Of a stretch of 64,000 bases of DNA, positions 1-11,263 are shown piece by piece. Under the pieces are notes generated by a model, which saw only the letters and a list, made by a program, of their open reading frames with translations, was not told where the DNA came from and did no database searches. The first letter of the stretch is position 1; each line of letters starts with the position of its first letter. The DNA lies in the NCBI RefSeq assembly GCF_016808335.1, contig NC_053137.1:7614506-7678505 (forward strand). The letters are read 5' to 3'. Position numbers and translations under genes: made by a program. The DNA comes from Panicum virgatum. Its lineage: Eukaryota > Streptophyta > Magnoliopsida > Poales > Poaceae.

Positions 1-79
1 ATTTAAGATGCAATAATGCAGTTACTGTAATGCCATATTTGTAGAAGCACTGAATATGGACAGATTGGGACCGATTGAA

Positions 80-107
80 CCCCCCCCCCCCCCCCCCCCC
101 CCCCCCC
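80..107. repeat. Poly-C mononucleotide run
   Basis: About 28 consecutive C residues. The rest of positions 1-671 is AT-rich to mixed sequence in which I recognise no gene; the 62-codon minus-strand frame at 443-631 has no recognisable domain. Confidence 0.9.
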
Positions 108-674
108 GAGATTACTGCTGTACCAACAATATTTTTTCTTATTAACTGAAACTAAATGTTGGAGTATTTTATCGAACGCTATTTATTATAAAAAATTCTC
201 CATTCTCTAAAATGAATTCTTGCAGGCGACACACTAATTGAAGTAGAGAGCTGCAGGTCTGCAGCCAAATGCAGCAAGCAAATATCCTGAACAGCACACA
301 CACTTTGGAAGGCGACCAAACAAGAGTCTATTCTAAATATCCTACCTTTGGAAGCAGTGACAGTAATCGAGATGAAGCATAAGAGATTACAAACAATAAA
401 ATTTCAAATCAACAGCCCATAAACTAATCTTCACGAATCACTCTAGGTTAACCTACAAATAGCTACGTTTGCCATCATCCTGAAAGATTCTAGCAGTGGT
501 CCTATATATGATTTTAATGGGCTCCCAAAGTAATACTCAGTACTATGTTGGCAGGATGCAGAAAAACACGTCGGGGATGCTGATTGCATCAAAGAGCACG
601 CAAAAACAGAGCCGATGTACCAAACCCACATAACAACTTAACGAGTCACAAGCATCGATGCCACCGCTGATTGA

Positions 675-1013
675 GGCCCTGTTTGGTTGTCATTCTAGGA
701 TCCTAGAATGGATTTTGACCAATGTTTTCGGGTATTAAACAAAGACAGTTTACAAAACCAACTCTAGAACCCCTGCGCTAGGAACCCTGACGAATCTAAT
801 GAGGCATTTGACCGCGTGATTAGAGGATGATTAGAGGATGATTACTGTAGCATCACTATAGCAAATTATGGATTAATTATCGTCATTAGATTCGTCGCAA
901 AAAGTTACATTCATCCCTGAAGAGGTTTTGCAAATAACTTTCATTTACTACTCATGCGAGATTTTCTTCTCGAGAAACGTATTCTAAATCCCTATAATGA
1001 ACCGAACAAGGCC
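675..1013. mobile_element. PIF/Harbinger-like MITE, 339 bp
   Basis: Terminal inverted repeats read GGCCCTGTTTGGTT at the left and AACCGAACAAGGCC at the right, flanked by the 3-bp direct repeat TGA (672-674 and 1014-1016). The interior has the subterminal words CATTAGATTCGTC and GACGAATCTAATG shared with the other MITEs of this window. It has no coding capacity. The family assignment is an inference from the 3-bp TSD and TIR shape; canonical Tourist TSDs are TTA/TAA, and TGA is a variant. Confidence 0.75.
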
Positions 1014-1663
1014 TGAGGCAGTCACCGCGAGTCCACCAGAACTCACCAGAAATTGAGACGGGGACGAGCACCAGATATGCGTAATACTATTGCGCTTGAC
1101 ATTGTGCCACACGCGCTCGCCCGGGCCCCGCTGCACACGCGCCGGTGCAGCTCTCCCGGCAGCAGTTGCCCCGGCTTCACAGACGCGCTCGTGCCGACGC
1201 GGTTCTCCCGCAGCAGTAGCCCAGGCTTCACGGCCACGCTCGCCCCGATGCAGCTCACCCGGCCTGCGCGGGCCGGCCCGTAGCCACCGCTTGGGATGTC
1301 TGGCCTACACCCGCAGCCGAGGCCGCCGCCGGGTAGGGCCGCAGCTCGCCCGGCCTGCGCGGCCGCCGGTGTTCGCCGCCGGGATGACTGGTCTGCGCCC
1401 GCATCCGAGGCCGCCGCCGGGGATGGCAAGCCAGCACTGCAGCGTGGATGTGAATGGGGATTGGAGCTGGGGCATGTGGGCGGGTAAGAAATTTTCATGA
1501 GAAAAGCAGCGGCAAAAGGGCATAAACATTTTGCAGCATACTGTTTCTTCTTTCAAAAAACTTTCTACCACTTTGATACTGCCAGGTGGGGTAAAGGGAT
1601 GGCTTTTTGGAGGAAAGTGTTATCAATTGTGTTGGTTCTTTATAGCGTAGATTTGCTTCATCC
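1014..1663. other. GC-rich stretch without a supported gene
   Basis: Positions 1050-1460 are strongly GC-rich, so long frames are open on both strands, but none shows a recognisable domain and their residues are Arg/Pro/Ala/Gly-rich as expected from composition. From about 1500 the sequence becomes the left flank of NB-ARC block A. Confidence 0.5.
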
Positions 1664-1666
1664 TTA

Positions 1667-2011
1667 GGCTGTGTTTAGATGGTGAAAATTTTTGGACAAA
1701 ATTCACTGTAGCAATTTTCAACCGAAGATTAGAAGGACTAAATATGATCTAATTGTAAAACTAATTACACGGATGGGTGGGATATCGTGAGACGAATCTA
1801 TTAAGTCTAATTAATCTGTCATTAGAGATTGTTTACTGTAGCATGACATTGTCCAATCATGGTCCAATTAGGCTTAAAAGATTCATCTCGTGATTACACC
1901 TAGGGGTTATGGAATGAGTTTTGTTAGTTATCCACATTTAATACTCCTAATTAGTGGTCAAGCATTCGAAGTTACTGTAGCACCAAAAAAATTTGGGAAC
2001 TAAACACTGCC
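1667..2011. mobile_element. Tourist-like (PIF/Harbinger) MITE, 345 bp
   Basis: TIRs GGCTGTGTTTAGAT and ACTAAACACTGCC are flanked by a perfect TTA target-site duplication (1664-1666 and 2012-2014). The internal GAGACGAATC/GATTCATCTCG words are typical of this family. Paralogous block B at about 33925-33950 reads straight through the site with a single TTA (33932-33934), so the empty site is present in the same window. Confidence 0.88.
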
Positions 2012-2287
2012 TTAATTTTTTCTCAGCCCATCTAATTTCACCTGCTTGGGATTTGGGATATGGTAGTGGAAAACAATCTCACTTAATTTCTCATGCTACA
2101 ATAAGTGGCCTGGTGAATTGGTGACTGTACGAACCTTTTGGTTACTGTCAAAGAACATCTGTTGTTCAGGATAAAGCATCCATTGCAAACTGACACTAGA
2201 TTGTTTTGTGCGAGTTGTAGCATGCATGGGAAATTGGAGGCCGTAGCTTGAGAGGTCTCAAAGTACTTCTGGACTTGGTTGTCTGTC

Positions 2288-2595
2288 GAGCCAATTCCCT
2301 TGGTGGCGCAGAACCTCTAGCCTATTCCTTCACTGTCACAGAATTTTAGAAATTCTCCTCAGTACCATAGAAATTTTGGTTTATACCTTTAGTGTTATTC
2401 CGTCCCCTTTTTCATCCATTTGCTATTAACTGAGGTGTGACCACACCTCAGTTAACATCATATGGATGGAAAAGGGAACGGAATGGCACTGAAGGTATAA
2501 ACCAAATTTCTATAGCACCGAGGGGAATTCCTAAAATTTTGTAGCAGTTGAAGTAATAGGCTAGAGTTTTTTTTTGGCACAGAAGGAATTAGCTC
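2288..2595. mobile_element. Long-hairpin foldback MITE, 308 bp
   Basis: The two arms are reverse complements over nearly their full length, from GAGCCAATTCC at the left to GGAATTAGCTC at the right, meeting at TGAGGTGTGACCACACCTCA near 2442. Flanking 9-mers TTGTCTGTC and ATGTCTGTT match at 7 of 9, suggesting a decayed 9-bp duplication and therefore a Mutator-like origin. The family is an inference. Confidence 0.75.
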
Positions 2596-2641
2596 ATGTC
2601 TGTTAGACACAACGTTCAAAGCATTTGGATGCTTGCCTTAA

Positions 2642-2986
2642 GTCTTGTTTAGATCCAAAATTTAAAATTCTAAAAGTGTCACATCGAATGTTACGACACC
2701 TGCATGGAGAATTAAATATAGATGAAATAAAAAACTAATTGCACATTTTGCTTGTAAATTGCGAGACGAATCTAATGAACCTAATTAGGCCGTGATTATA
2801 CACTAAACTGCTACAGTAACACATGCTCTAATGATGGATTAATTAGGCTTAATAAATTCATCTCGTAGTTTACAGACGGATTATGCAATTTATTTTGTAA
2901 TTAGTCCACATTTAATACTTCAAATGTGTGTCGGAATATCTGATGTAACACTTTGCATCAAAACTTTACACCATCTAAACACACCC
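2642..2986. mobile_element. Tourist-like (PIF/Harbinger) MITE, 345 bp
   Basis: TIRs GTCTTGTTTAGAT and ATCTAAACACACCC are flanked by TAA on both sides (2639-2641 and 2987-2989). It has the same length and subterminal words (GCGAGACGAATC, TTCATCTCG) as the element at 1667-2011, so it belongs to the same family. Confidence 0.85.
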
Positions 2987-3432
2987 TAATAGTTGTCTAC
3001 TATATTTGTTTGAATGATCCCACATTTTCGTGCTAGAATAAAAGTTAAAAAGAAAAGAAAAGAAAAGAAAAGGTTACATAAGAGCCTTCGAATGCACGAT
3101 TCTCTTCCTAGTACAAACAGAGAAGGCTTAGAATCTGGGTGTTCCGACTTGCTTTTGGCTCTTTTTTTTCCAGTTCAACCAGTCATGTGCTCATGTTTGC
3201 AGTTTGCTGACTAAACTGATATGGAGCAAGCTGTCAGCTTCTTGTTGCAAGCAGAGTCTAGGGTGTTAAGAAATTAGGCATCCTTCCATGTATTGGTCAA
3301 CTAAGAGCTAGAATGAGATCTTAAGTTAGAATGACCCTTTATTCTCAAGAAGTTCAATTGCTGAAACTTTCTTCCGTACTCCACACGGCTTTGATCTGGT
3401 AAAACAGCCAAAAGCTTCATGGTTCAATCAAC

Positions 3433-3586
3433 CACTGGCGGAGCTTCATGCGGGCCAAAGGGGGCCATGCCCCCCTGGCTTTGCAAATTCTACACGTAAT
3501 GAACATTGATTTTGGCACTGTTCATTACTGTAGCAAAAGGATGGCCCCCTCATTCTTTTGAAATTGGAGATCAAGCTCCGCCATTG
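3433..3586. mobile_element. hAT-like MITE, 154 bp
   Basis: TIRs CACTGGCGGAGCTT and AAGCTCCGCCATTG are flanked by the perfect 8-bp duplication CAATCAAC (3425-3432 and 3587-3594). An 8-bp TSD is diagnostic of hAT. The orthologous position in block B (34315-34322) is empty and carries one CGATCAAC. Confidence 0.88.
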
Positions 3587-3863
3587 CAATCAACATCGAC
3601 TTTCTACATCTTAACTGGTACAGCTTGACTTTCAGGGGTTTGTAGATCAAAAAAATGGAGAAGCAGGAAGAATGAAACACCAAATTTAGTGCACGTGCAT
3701 CAAGAAGCATATGGTCAATACATGTGCATGGACTATTGGACTCGACCTGAACCAGCAACCTCTGTCTCTGGAGTTGTTCTTGATACATATCATTCCATGA
3801 CACTCCAGCTTCTGCGCATTCTTCCCACCTGCTGCGTTATCTTCCTGAGGAGAGCTTGTAGAA

Positions 3864-5313
3864 ATGGACGTTCTCCTCTCTGCACTCCTTGGTGAGTTGA
3901 CCACTAGATCCATAAATTTTCTCATCAGAAAATATTCCAAGCCCATGCCACTGGATGTGGAGGATTGCCTGCGCAGGATCCTGCTCCGGGCACAAGTGAT
4001 CATGATGAGACGCCATGCTCCTCCAGCTGGTTATGCTAAGAGACGCCATGCACCGAGGCTACTACATGCTCGATGCTATCAGATACCAACATCATGATGA
4101 GGAGGATGCCAAAGATCAGGTTGTGAGTCGCTCTTCGTCTCTGTCTGTAGTAAATTCTGTAAAGCACCTATGTTTCTCCAGTAGATCTGCTCTGCCTTTG
4201 AAAGAACTGCAAGAGACGCTTGACAATTTGAGCTGCATGATCCGTGATGTAAATGAGCTCGTCCTGTTCTTGGCGAGCTATCCTCGCCTGTACAGCCAAC
4301 CTTACAGCATGCATCTGCAGCTGGCCAATTGCATGTTTGGGCGCCAGATAGAAGCACAACTAGTCATCAACTTCCTGTTGCGCACACAACCTCATGGTAC
4401 TGAAGAATTAGAGGTCCTGCCAATTGTTGGACCAAGATATGTTGGAAAGAGCACCCTTGTCGCTCATGTGTGCAAGGATGAAAGAGTATTTGGCCATTTC
4501 TCAAATATCTCGTTTTTCCGCATCCATGGTTTCACAGATGATGAGCTAGCTACTTTCAGAGAAGGATGTGCAACAAAAGTTCAAAATCACATGTCAGATT
4601 CGAACAAAGATGGAAGATTGCTAGTTGTTGTTGAGTTAGATGGGGATCTCAGTGAAGAAGCACTGAATAGGTTGTTTTCTGCTTCTAGACAGTATGTGCC
4701 AAGGGGTAGTAAAATCATACTTACAAGCCGGTTTGACAACATTGCAAAGTTTGGAACAACAAAGCCTTTGAATCTGAAGCACCTGTCCCGTGAGGCGTAC
4801 TGGTATTTCTTGAAGACGCTGACATTCGGAAGCACAGATCCTGAGATGCATCCGAGGCTCACGCACCTGGCCATGGAGATAGCCAAGATGCAGATAAGTG
4901 GCTTCCTTACTGCGAACACGGTTGCTCGTTTGCTAAGGGATAACTTTAATGGCCTATTCTGGTCCAAGGTTTTGGCCTTCTTTAGATGCTTCATCCAGCA
5001 GCACATCTCAAGATTTGGTCAGCATCCATTTTGTCTTTTGGGCGAAGACAGACTTGAACATATTGGTAGAATGGCTGCCCCTTCCGAAGCTGTGGTGGTT
5101 TATCATCGGCATCAACGCTCTTCAGAAGAGGAAGTTCCAAAGATAACAATGGATGATGTGATATATGGAAGCGTTAAGCCCCATGGGAAATTTGAGGTCA
5201 TAGTATGGGAGTCTCATATACCACCTTACTATAGCTACATCTATACTTGTGAGATCCAGGCGATAAAAAACACAGGTGCCAAGCGGAAGCGTTCTATGGG
5301 AAGAGGAATATAG
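3864..5313 (+). pseudogene. NB-ARC protein without LRRs, copy A (frameshifted)
   Basis: This is a copy of a 491-residue NB-ARC family protein; members of this class are nucleotide-binding switch proteins related to plant disease-resistance proteins. The start MDVLLSALLGELTTRSINFL at 3864 matches copies B and C. Between about 3998 and 4010 copy A is 26 bp shorter than copy B, which shifts the frame. The downstream frame is open from the internal ATG at 4015 to the TAG at 5311-5313 (432 residues). It keeps the P-loop GPRYVGKST, the kinase-2-like LLVVVELDGD and the RNBS-B-like GSKIILTSR. There is no MHD motif and no leucine-rich repeat. The basic tail AKRKRSMGRG is shared with copy C. A product starting at 4015 would lack about 50 N-terminal residues. 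I call it a pseudogene; translation from 4015 cannot be excluded. Confidence 0.82.
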
Positions 5314-5655
5314 CTTTTTTTTTGTTGAACATTTGTGATGTGATTATCAGGCTTTAGGTAGGAGGACATTAGTCACATCCCGCAAATATAGCATAGTAGT
5401 CACTGCAGGGTGTGTTAAGTTTAATTGTAAACAGAACAATGTATGATGCTTATGCCACATATTTTCATGAGATGTAATGTAGTGATGAATTGCTTCTTGT
5501 TGGTTTCGCTCCTCCAGATGTCCAGAAAGACAGCACTCAATCTTTTGGCTGCATGCTGTGTGATGCTCCAATCTGACAATACCATGTATGATGCTTCCTC
5601 TGTTTCGATCTGTAATAAGACTTGTTCCATCTGAGATTGTAGTCTCCACAACTTT
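5314..5655 (+). repeat. 3' flank of NB-ARC copy A, duplicated in B and C
   Basis: This non-coding stretch matches 36095-36440 almost base for base, and parts match the reverse complement of 48480-48885. It is therefore part of the duplicated unit. Similarity to block B stops abruptly after the shared words CAACTTTGCTTTCCC at about 5665. Confidence 0.8.
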
Positions 5656-6515
5656 GCTTTCCCTGTGTGCTGGACGGCAAATGGAATGGCGGCCTCCTCG
5701 TGGGCTCGGGCTGACCACGCCGTCCTGGCCTCCACCGCGATCAGGTCAGCGGCACGTGCCGGAGAGCGTCAACGCCGGCTACTTGAAGAGGTTTGCCGTC
5801 ATCGTCCACGCGTCGCCGTGGCACAACGTACACCTTGCGGTTGCGGATGCTACCGCTGCTGGTGGGACGGGAGTAGTCGTCGTGGCCATGGTCCACCGTA
5901 CCTCCGCCAGCAGCGAGGCGGTGGCGTCCGCGTAGGAGGAGTAGGCGGTTCTCCTTCCTCGCAGCGCCGAGCGCCGCCTCGGACTCCGACGTCGACAGCT
6001 GGTACGTCGGCAAGACCGGCCTCTTAACGCTCCCTGACTGCGGGTCTGCGGCGGCCCATCCGATGGCTCCAGCGCTCTTTCTCGGGGCGGCGCCTCCGTC
6101 CGCGGCATCCGCGTCGGCGTTCTACGCGTGCCTCATCGCCGCCGCGTGGTGTGCGTCACCAAAGGCTGCGGCAGTGGCGGACCTAGGGATTGAATTATGC
6201 CCGGGCGAAGTCTGAAGCACCATGGAAATGGTTTGGTCGCCGCTCGGGAGGCAATTCGTGCGCCTCCGATCCTTTTCTTTTGCCTTTTTCTTTTGGCTCA
6301 GCAGTGAGGAGCAGAGAGGTGGAGGGTGGTGGGGAGGCTCTGCGCTTCCCGGCCAGGAAGACAGGCGGCCGGCGGCGGCCGAGGGGGGAGAGCGAGAGCC
6401 AATCAGGGAGCACGTTGCAAAATTTCCATCCACGACAGGGGGCTATCGGCAAATATTCAGATCGTGTGTCTAGGGTGGTAAGGAAAAATATTCAGACCGC
6501 GATTAGTAGCATGAT
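5656..6515. other. GC-rich sequence unique to block A, no supported gene
   Basis: Several overlapping frames are open because of composition, but I recognise no domain. At 6173 the word CAGTGGCGGACCTAG resembles one terminus of grass hAT MITEs, but no matching second end was found. This segment replaces the sequence that follows the same point in block B (36440 onward). Confidence 0.4.
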
Positions 6516-6704
6516 TAGGGGTGGTAATGGGTCATGACCCTAGTGGTATCTTCACAATCCAACATGACTCTTAAATTTTTTAGCTCAAATTTGTAAAACT
6601 CTTAAATTTTTTAGCTCAAAATTGTATAAGATTAGAATTCGATTTTTTTAGGACCTGCCTCTTAAATTTTTTAAGCCAAAATCTAAGACCCTTTATCACC
6701 GCTA
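6516..6704. mobile_element. hAT-like MITE, 189 bp
   Basis: TIRs TAGGGGTGGTAATGGGTC and GACCCTTTATCACCGCTA are flanked by AGCATGAT (6508-6515) and AGCGTGAT (6705-6712), an 8-bp duplication with one mismatch. Three copies of CTTAAATTTTTTA occur inside. Confidence 0.82.
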
Positions 6705-8247
6705 AGCGTGATTGGTTGTTTGGTTCCTCGCGCCTGGTTCAACATCAGATGCAGGCCAGCCAGAGCCTGGTCTGGTGCATGCACAGGTACATGCACCCTG
6801 TGCATGTTTGGAATGCCTGGAGGCCCTCCGCATGCGCGCCCTCACTTGGGGCGGAAGAACCGAGGATTTTTTATCGTACTAGATTCATGCCCGTACGTTG
6901 CTATGGACAAAAATAAATTCCTTTCATGAGCATCAATCTCATTGTATGAAAATAGTTATAACAACATAGTATTCCAATAGAAGCATACACTTTGCCTAAA
7001 ACAAAAGTACAAATTATAGTTCATACAACATCTTAGAGCCTAAGCGAGAGCCAACTTCTGGTATTCCAGATATAGTTCACTACAAGGACCATCACATAAT
7101 TCACATTAGCACTTGTCTTAGCAGACAACTCTATTATATGTTGGAGGCTAGGAGCGCACAGTATGAGCTTTTATTCTTCCTGATATTTTCAAGAATTACC
7201 CATACCAATCTCACATGTGGCGAAAAAAATCACATTGTTAATTCAGGCATTCAAATTCCTCGTATGTGATCATATATTCCAAGACCAATCCTCTAGAAGG
7301 TTGAACATCATTTAGTACCCTTTCAGATTATTCATCCATTCTCTATCACCAAATAGCAGTTCTGCCACAAATATGATATTTGAAATTAGCATAAGGAGAA
7401 ATGCAAGAAAACCCAGTATTTCAGATGCAAAAAACTATATGGGCATACAATATTGATGTTGATGAAGCAAAAGAAAGTAGTGAGATGACCGATGATGGAA
7501 GGATCATGGCCTTTCGGTACCGGCAACTTTTGCCAAGTACATGGTGATTCTAGTCTCTATTTTTTACGCTGAACAGAAAAACAATTAGCAAAGTTTGTAG
7601 CCTTTACCCTTGACGCTGAACAGAAAAACAGATCAGGAACCATGTATATTAGTATACTCATCTATATGGGTGATCAAAGGGATGGGAACAATGCACCTGC
7701 AACATTTGTCACAAAAGAATTTATCCTCAGCGTTCAAAATCTCTGTGGAGCTGAAGTTCCTCTGATTATTGAACTATTCCGTTCACTGTCCAGACTCAGG
7801 TCAAAATAACCTGTCATCTTTATCCCTCACAGTCTGATTATTGATCCTATGCAAAAGGCTAAACTATGACAAACTGAAAAGTCTGAACTTTAGTTTGTTG
7901 CAAGATTAATGTTGCTATATTGATTACCTGAACAAAGGCTCACAGTGTCTGTTTAATTCAGTTCTATTCAAACATCAACAGAACCACAAGAAATACAGTT
8001 TCTTGACAGAAACATCGCTGTTACAGCATCACTGAACATCATTGATGGTGACTAATTGTTATCCATTATGCATATCTCCACATGGTAGATTTGAATTAAT
8101 AGATGCAGGCTAAGTCTCTCATTCTAAAACAAAAAGACAAAATTTAACGGAGTAAGATATACTCACATTTAGTCTAGCTTCATTGATTCAGGTACTACAT
8201 AAGCACGCTTACCATCAAGAGGATTAAGAGGGAGACGAAGTACTCAC

Positions 8248-8330
8248 AATCTCATCTTGGCATCTCTCGAAGTGGTACATGGGCTGCAGCAGCTTCACCA
8301 TCACCAGTGGCTCTATCACGCCAGCGCCAA
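8248..8330 (-). other. Possible captured exon with a 5' splice site (unidentified)
   Basis: On the minus strand a short frame containing MVKLLQPMYHFERCQDEI runs into ATT|GTGAGTACT, a good splice-donor context. I do not recognise the source protein. It lies inside the Helitron in the sense direction of the element, as expected of captured exons. The upstream limit is not defined. Confidence 0.3.
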
Positions 8331-9299
8331 ACTAAAACTACGGGCACCATAGCCCTGCCTCCATCGCTGGAGGACACCACCCGCCGTGAGGCCTTTGCGG
8401 TGTTGATCACGCGAGTTGATGAAGATTGCCGCGGTCGCTTTCTTCTCCTCCTTCACTTAGCCCCCTTCTGTTCCATCCTGTCAGATCGAGACCTCCAGCA
8501 CCAAACTCTAACGAACGGATTAGATCAACAAAAAAGCGAGGCACCGTACCTCTGCTCCACGCATGGCCGGGCAGCGCTCCGCGCAGCGGTGACCCAAGGC
8601 GAGATGGGTGGCGCTCCGGGCCCACAGGGATGGAGGTGAGGTGGGACGCGATGGGACGGGTGGCCGCGGCAGCATCCCATGCGACGAGGATGAGCTGGAC
8701 GGCGCGCGGCACCACGCGACGGGGACGGCCCGGGTGCCGCTCCGCTTGTCGTTGACCCAAAGCGCGCTGGGCGGCGCTCAGGGCGCGCACCGAGGAGACT
8801 GGCGTGGTGGAGGCGGCCGCACGCACCGGGGAGCCTGGAGTTGGACGTGGTATCACAGCTACTCTGCAGCGCGGCGGCAAGGGTTATTTGGGAACCAGCG
8901 AGCGCGCCTCCAAATCCGCTGCCCCCTTCACCTGCGGAGGTGCTGGTGCCCCTATTCGCCGCCGTGAGAGGGTCCCCGTCTGCCCGCGCGAGGAGGCGGC
9001 GGTGGGATGGCGGGACGGCGGCGTGATAGGGCGGGAGGGCGTCGGGGCGGAGCAACTGAGCGAGGGGGATGATGGGGGAAAGTGGCGGCGGGGCTGCAGC
9101 GATGGGGAGGAGGCGTGCGTGGTACGCCTGCTACTGGGTGTTCACCCACCCCACTCCGGTCCCTACCCATTGTCAGAGCAAATATTTTATCACCCGCCCC
9201 ACCCCACCCAAATATTTTAAAACCCGCCCTAACCCATCCCGCAGTTGTGGGTTAAACATTAAGTTGCTGGCAGGCGCGCCGCAACCCACCCCGCGATGG

Positions 9300-10963
9300 C
9301 ATCCAAAATAAGTGACTTGAAATATGCCAGTATATTTCCATGAAATTTTCACAGTTTACAGAAACTTGATCAATCGATTTAAATCATCAACATTCAGACA
9401 CATACAAACACAAATAATCACAGTACATGGCCCTTCTGTTCTAATAGGAAAGGAAAGCTACAATCTTTTATCTTTTATCAAATGGAAAGCACAAGATGTA
9501 TGATATCTAATGGGCTCCGCAACTCATCTCCAAAGATTCAATCCTGCAACAAAATATAACCAAAGCATCATCCATTTTGCAGACAGAATCATCACTGAAA
9601 GAAGAGTACTTGAAATTTGAAGTGACCTCTAACCAAAATGAAGAAACATGAGAGTTGGCATGCCAAAAAATTGTAAGTTCAGAACAAAAGCATGTCAAAA
9701 GGGACATTTGACAGGGCAACAATAAAGTATAGAATGCAAACCATGATTGGTTGATTGTTAGAGTAACTGTACATATGCATGGGACATAGTTCATGCTTGT
9801 CAGAGCATATGCATGGGACATAGTTTCAGAACTATAGAAGTCATTTGTGGGGCAATCAGTTAAATGCTTATAGAAGCTTATGCTTGGGGTATAATTTCAT
9901 AGAACTACAGAAGAATGCAGGTTACTCAGTTGTTTTTTTCTGTTGACTATTACGATTTTACTACGAGTGTTCTAAACCTTAATAGAATGCGTACTGAAAT
10001 TATATGATGGAACATTGTACACTGAAATTACATGGAAGAAAGATTATTTATTTCTGGGACAAGTACATGCCTGCTTATTACCTGCCTCTTCATCAGGAAA
10101 TTACTTGCAGTTGCAGGTAGCACATGCTGCATGCAGTCAGCCACAACTCACAATGCAAACAGTACACCTACCCATTTAGATGATGAATCTGTTATGACCT
10201 CAGTGGTCTCAAACCAAAAATCTGAAATCGTTTTTCAGAAGGGTCCTGATTCTTCAGAGTCTACTACTACCTCATTAGTGAGCGAGCCACGTGGACGCGC
10301 AGACTGCACGGCATTGAAGCACATGATGATTGTTTTTTTTTGGATACTCAAGGAGAATCGGAGATGATGGTTGGTTGGTTGTCGATTTTATGAGAGCTCG
10401 CATGTGGAAGGACACCTCAGCTCTGCAGAACTAACCACATCCGCAGCTCAAAATGTAAATCTTATCAAGATTCAAGACATCAAGAAAAAGAAAAACGTGT
10501 GCTTCCTCCCCTCACAGCAACACCTATCATTGTAACCTTTCTGTGGGCAGAGCCGCAGAGGGGGTACACCGCTGCCAACCGCTTAATCCTAATGTCCACC
10601 ATCCAACACAGCAGGACAGTAAACAGGGGCTCGTTATTCATGCAAACAGTAAATAGGAATTCCCAGAAAAAGATATCATAAAGAGCCTACAGCACTCAAA
10701 CACAGAAAAAACAAGCTTTCATGCTAACACAGAAGGAAAAGAAGATTAATTTATGGATTTTTTATGGGTGAAAATACCAGTAGATTATAGTTAAGAAGAA
10801 CTGATGGTACACTTCAGCTATTCGGGGCTTGGGTCTCTGAGATGCATGTTGTAGAAATCAGACTTGATTCATGACATAAGAGCTTCGTCTAGATTAAGTA
10901 CCAAACAATAGCGTTACTACAGAAGACAACAATAATTGTATGTTTATGATCAAAGTACCATAC
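9300..10963. other. Helitron interior, mostly without recognisable genes
   Basis: This is intron-like AT-rich sequence. A plus-strand exon-like frame at about 10116-10310 contains HLDDESVMTSVVSNQKSEI and follows TTGCAG, a possible splice acceptor; its protein is not recognised. Nothing else is supported here. Confidence 0.35.
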
Positions 10964-11071
10964 CTGACCATCAGAAAAATCACCTCTGTAAACTCGGCTA
11001 GTGAAACCTTCACCGATTAGGCATTCTTCATTGAAGTCCCTGGTAGCTGCCAGAATGTCAGCAGCTGGAAA
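10964..11071 (-). pseudogene. Captured exon of a STRUBBELIG-type receptor kinase
   Basis: A 108-bp minus-strand exon of exactly 36 codons is bounded by a splice acceptor (AAAACAG at its 5' side) and donor (GGTCAG|GTATGG). It encodes the start of a protein kinase domain: AADILAATRDFNEECLIGEG, then VYRGDFSDGQ. The glycine-rich loop is altered (GEGFTSRVY instead of GxGxFGxVY). The layout resembles the STRUBBELIG-receptor family of LRR receptor kinases, in which an [ADL]xxAT[xxF] segment precedes the kinase domain. No neighbouring kinase exons were found in the Helitron, so this is read as a captured fragment and not a gene. Confidence 0.65.
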
Positions 11072-11263
11072 CTGTTTTGCAGTTAGAAGATTTTTAGATG
11101 TCTTGGACCAACTTTTTATTTTGGGAAGTTTAGCTACAGTAAAGATTCAACTACCGAATAGGAAAGGAAAATGAAAATCTTAGCTGCAGCCTGCAGGAAC
11201 TGAACAAGAGCATGAGAGGGGGGGCCATCGGCCACTCACTGTCTGCAGATGGAGGTGCTTGCG

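Noticed and set aside
1043..1571. Overlapping long frames on both strands in GC-rich DNA
   Set aside because: Residues are Arg/Pro/Ala/Gly-rich in every frame, as expected of composition; no domain or splice context supports a gene.
4079..5006. Minus-strand frames inside NB-ARC copy A (and equivalents in B and C)
   Set aside because: Shadows of the sense coding sequence; they recur in all copies only because the gene does.
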